Source: an uncultured Megasphaera sp.
GTDB lineage: Bacteria; Bacillota; Negativicutes; Veillonellales; Megasphaeraceae
Length of the DNA stretch: 6,966 bases
Direction of reading: 5' to 3'
Assembly: GCA_902464195.1 (NCBI GenBank)
Contig: CABQJB010000108.1
Location: forward strand, 1 to 6,966
Shown: one piece after another, positions 5,497 to 6,966 of the stretch
How the letters are laid out: every line of letters starts with the position of its first letter
How positions within the stretch are numbered: position 1 is the first letter of the stretch
Translations under genes and position numbers: made by a program
The notes under the pieces: model-generated
Database searches by the model: none
What the model was told of the DNA's origin: nothing
What the model saw: only the letters and a program-made list of their open reading frames with translations

Positions 5497-6291
5497 ATGA
5501 AACTCAAATACATCGCCATCTTTGCCCTGGCCTTTGCCGTCTGTGCCGGCTGGAACCTGCTCTTCGACGCGCCGAAGACGACCAAGCCTGCCGTCGAAAC
5601 GGCAGCCAAGCTCCAAGAAGAAAAGGAACCGCAGGGAAGCTGGCCGGCGCCGCTGCGGCCACTGGAAATCCGGGTCTACCCGTACCTGCACTTCCACGAA
5701 GCTATGGACAATAAGATCAAAAAAATCCCAGTCTACGTGGCCATCAACGCCATTTCCAAGCCCATGCAGCATGCCGTCGTCGCCACGGAAGACCGCCGCT
5801 TCTACGATCACGGCGCCATCGACCCGATTGGCATCATCCGGGCCGTCCTGGTCAACATCGAGTCCGGTGAGACTGTCGAAGGCGGCAGCACCATCAGCCA
5901 GCAGGTCGTCAAGAACGTCTTCCTCTCCCAGGACCGGACCATGGCCCGCAAGGCCCAGGAATTCGTCATGGCCTTCTTGTTGGAACATTATTACAGCAAA
6001 GATGAAATCCTGGAAATCTATCTGAATACGGCCTACTTCGGCGCCAATGCCACGGGCATCGACGACGCGGCCCGGACGTACTTCACGACGACGCCAGAAA
6101 AACTGGACCTGGCCCAGGCATCTATGCTGGCCGGCCTGGTACAGGCGCCGACCTACTATAATCCCCTGAAAAATTACGACGCTGCCAAAGCCCGGCAGAA
6201 AACAGTCCTGACCTTGCTGGCAGAACAAGGCTACATCAGCCCGGAACAAGGCACAGAAGCCTATAAAGAAGAGATTATCGAACGAAACTAA
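5497..6291 (+). CDS. Membrane-anchored monofunctional peptidoglycan glycosyltransferase (GT51)
   Basis: GT51 enzymes polymerise lipid II into glycan strands on the outer face of the inner membrane. The 264-residue product has an N-terminal membrane anchor (residues 4-23), a charged Ala/Lys/Glu/Pro linker (24-55) and one GT51 domain (about 70-262). Motif 1 is ATEDRRFYDHGAID (96-109) with catalytic Glu98; motif 2 is GGSTISQQVVKN (129-140); motif 3 is RKAQEFVMAFLLE (151-163); motif 4 is KDEILEIYLNTAYFG (168-182). No transpeptidase domain follows: the product stops after the LLAEQGYISPEQ segment (240-251) that normally leads into the penicillin-binding part of class A PBPs. It is either an MtgA-like enzyme or a stand-alone PBP1-type glycosyltransferase domain. 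ATG 5497 is preceded by AGGAGG (5485-5490); an in-frame GTG at 5476 lies before that site and is rejected. Confidence 0.9.
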   Translation: MKLKYIAIFALAFAVCAGWNLLFDAPKTTKPAVETAAKLQEEKEPQGSWPAPLRPLEIRVYPYLHFHEAMDNKIKKIPVYVAINAISKPMQHAVVATEDRRFYDHGAIDPIGIIRAVLVNIESGETVEGGSTISQQVVKNVFLSQDRTMARKAQEFVMAFLLEHYYSKDEILEIYLNTAYFGANATGIDDAARTYFTTTPEKLDLAQASMLAGLVQAPTYYNPLKNYDAAKARQKTVLTLLAEQGYISPEQGTEAYKEEIIERN

Positions 6292-6301
6292 TATAGCTTG
6301 T

Positions 6302-6437
6302 AGTTCAGAGTTTGTAGTTTGCAGAAGATGGCTTTAAATTTAAAACCATTCGCTAAAAACCTTAAAGGAGTTATCAGCCCAACATCAAGCGGGACGCCCT
6401 CCGGGCGTCCCCTACTAACAACTACAAACTGCAAACT
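6302..6437. repeat. 136-bp inverted-repeat-bounded element, MITE/REP-like
   Basis: The ends, 6302-6319 and 6420-6437, are inverted repeats matching at 15 of 18 positions, with a perfect 11-bp core (AGTTTGTAGTT at 6309-6319, its complement at 6420-6430). The outer sequence repeats the TTGTAGTT word, suggesting a short dispersed repeat. Inside are an AT palindrome, TTTAAATTTAAA (6333-6344), and a perfect GC hairpin (6391-6411). There is no credible coding sequence. The element lies between the GT51 stop and the bidirectional terminator, as if inserted in the 3' untranslated region. I see no convincing target-site duplication; being a mobile or dispersed element is an inference. Confidence 0.5.
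6391..6411. repeat. Perfect 9-bp GC hairpin inside the repeat element
   Basis: GGGACGCCC (6391-6399) and GGGCGTCCC (6403-6411) pair perfectly around a 3-base TCC loop. Neither strand has a T-run after it (CTACTAAC on plus, GCTTGATG on minus), so it is not a normal intrinsic terminator. Compact GC palindromes of this kind are typical of REP-type dispersed repeats, and it could also protect the 3' end of the GT51 mRNA. Confidence 0.7.
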
Positions 6438-6446
6438 TAATCCTCA

Positions 6447-6481
6447 AAAAGGGGCTTGTCGTCATTCGACAAGCCCCTTTT
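6447..6481. terminator. Bidirectional terminator between convergent genes
   Basis: A perfect 15-bp stem (AAAAGGGGCTTGTCG at 6447-6461 with 6467-6481) surrounds a 5-base TCATT loop. The GC part is followed by TTTT on the plus strand and TTTTT on the minus strand, so it can end both the GT51 transcript from the left and the flavodoxin transcript from the right, whose stop lies 19 bases away. Confidence 0.9.
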
Positions 6482-6500
6482 CCCTATGTATCGCTCTTTT

Positions 6501-6950
6501 CTAATGGCCTTTGAGACGGCTCAGTGTATCCTGGGCAAAGGCTTTGGCCCTGTCCAGGTGCAGGTCTTCCCCTTCTTCCGGCCTATGCATGTACTTGTCC
6601 TTGTCCGTCCAGGCGACGTACGTCCCGATGACGCCGCTGCCAGGCTTGAGGAGCTCTACGGCACTGCGCAGGTGCTTGGAGGCCTGGTCCGAATAGGGGT
6701 CATCGTAGAGCGTGGCAAAGACGGCAACGTGGTCGTTGCCGATTTTCTTCAATGCTTCCTGCCCCTTGGGGTCCGCCTGGTTCTCGTCGATCCAAAAGCC
6801 GGCAAAGACGCAGTCATACGATGAAAAGTCATCGGGCATGTCGTCGACACTGACGCAGGGCGTCCCCTGTGGAAGGCCTGCAGCGATGGCGTGTGCAATT
6901 TGTTCAATCCGTCCGGTCTGAGAAGAATACACAACAATGGCGTTCATCAT
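6501..6950 (-). CDS. Small flavodoxin-family protein (BilS-like group possible)
   Basis: Flavodoxins are cytoplasmic FMN-binding electron carriers. This 149-residue product starts with a hydrophobic beta strand and an FMN-phosphate loop, MNAIVVYSSQTGRIEQIA (2-19), resembling the usual SxTGNT loop but with Ile15 where Thr is common. The following DDMPDDFSSYDCVFAGFWID (36-55) and VAVFATLYDDPYSDQA (75-90) match the second and third cofactor-loop regions. GFW-D...AD and ATL...PYSD.A resemble my memory of clostridial flavodoxin-family proteins including BilS, the partner of bilirubin reductase BilR; no BilR is present here, so I do not assign that role. An AAGGAG site (6956-6961) lies 5 bases before ATG 6950; ATG 6947 directly follows in frame, and either may be used. 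Its promoter is outside the window. Confidence 0.8.
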   Translation of the reverse strand: MMNAIVVYSSQTGRIEQIAHAIAAGLPQGTPCVSVDDMPDDFSSYDCVFAGFWIDENQADPKGQEALKKIGNDHVAVFATLYDDPYSDQASKHLRSAVELLKPGSGVIGTYVAWTDKDKYMHRPEEGEDLHLDRAKAFAQDTLSRLKGH

Positions 6951-6966
6951 AACATCTCCTTTTGTA

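Noticed and set aside
5497..5560. Possible lipoprotein signal at Cys16 of the GT51 protein
   Set aside because: The residues before the cysteine are FAV; lipoboxes need a small residue (Gly, Ala or Ser) at -1. A plain signal anchor fits better.
5494..6249. Open frame of 251 codons on the minus strand opposite the GT51 gene
   Set aside because: Antisense shadow; the plus strand has all GT51 motifs and a good ribosome site.
6319..6504. Small plus-strand open frame (61 codons) after the GT51 gene
   Set aside because: It starts at a TTG without a ribosome site and runs through the repeat element and the bidirectional terminator; the composition is not protein-like.
1..6966. CRISPR array, tRNA or rRNA genes, riboswitch or prophage/insertion-sequence transposase
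   Set aside because: No regularly spaced repeats, no tRNA-like cloverleaf and no transposase or phage protein were seen. The coding space is filled by seven intact genes of core or common families.

Overview
The window looks like chromosomal DNA from a Gram-negative Firmicute of the class Negativicutes, and a Veillonellaceae member such as Megasphaera is my best guess. The reasons are lipid A genes ordered lpxC-fabZ-lpxA, Bacillota-style strong Shine-Dalgarno sites (AAGGAGG, GAGGAG) before every gene, TATAAT-type promoters, and moderately GC-rich coding DNA with G/C-rich third codon positions between AT-rich spacers. The genus is inferred from recognised protein families, not from a search.

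Layout from left to right. (1) Positions 1-2498, minus strand: an outer-membrane lipid unit, lpxC (1581-2414), fabZ (1117-1563) and lpxA (100-912). A clear promoter lies upstream of lpxC (2469-2498) and an intrinsic terminator lies after lpxA (22-58). The terminator is overlaid by a good extended -10 promoter (15-44) firing out of the left edge, presumably into the next gene. lpxC and fabZ are 17 bp apart, while fabZ and lpxA are separated by 204 bp holding a possible internal promoter and two hairpins. (2) Positions 2560-5420, minus strand: the last two steps of arginine synthesis, argG (4056-5300) and argH (2610-4043). They are coupled by a ribosome site overlapping the argG stop, end at a strong hairpin terminator (2560-2599), and are preceded by a promoter overlapped by ARG-box-like half-sites, i.e. 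a likely ArgR operator. (3) Positions 5443-6291, plus strand: a divergently transcribed, membrane-anchored GT51 peptidoglycan glycosyltransferase without a transpeptidase domain. (4) Positions 6292-6500: no gene, but a 136-bp inverted-repeat-bounded element with an internal perfect GC hairpin, then a bidirectional terminator. (5) Positions 6501-6950, minus strand: a small flavodoxin-family protein resembling the clostridial BilS-like group.

FabZ and LpxA draw on the same hydroxyacyl-ACP pool (fatty acid elongation versus lipid A), and LpxC is the committed lipid A step, so their grouping links membrane and outer-membrane synthesis. The glycosyltransferase adds a second envelope function; argGH is an unrelated biosynthetic operon.

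Most of the window is ordinary core metabolism, and I see no new multi-gene system. The most interesting parts are non-coding: the overlapping terminator/promoter at the left edge, the arginine operator, the inverted-repeat element beside the glycosyltransferase, and the long fabZ-lpxA leader. Among the proteins, the LpxC tail, the LpxA active-site substitution, the stand-alone GT51 domain and the flavodoxin deserve a second look.
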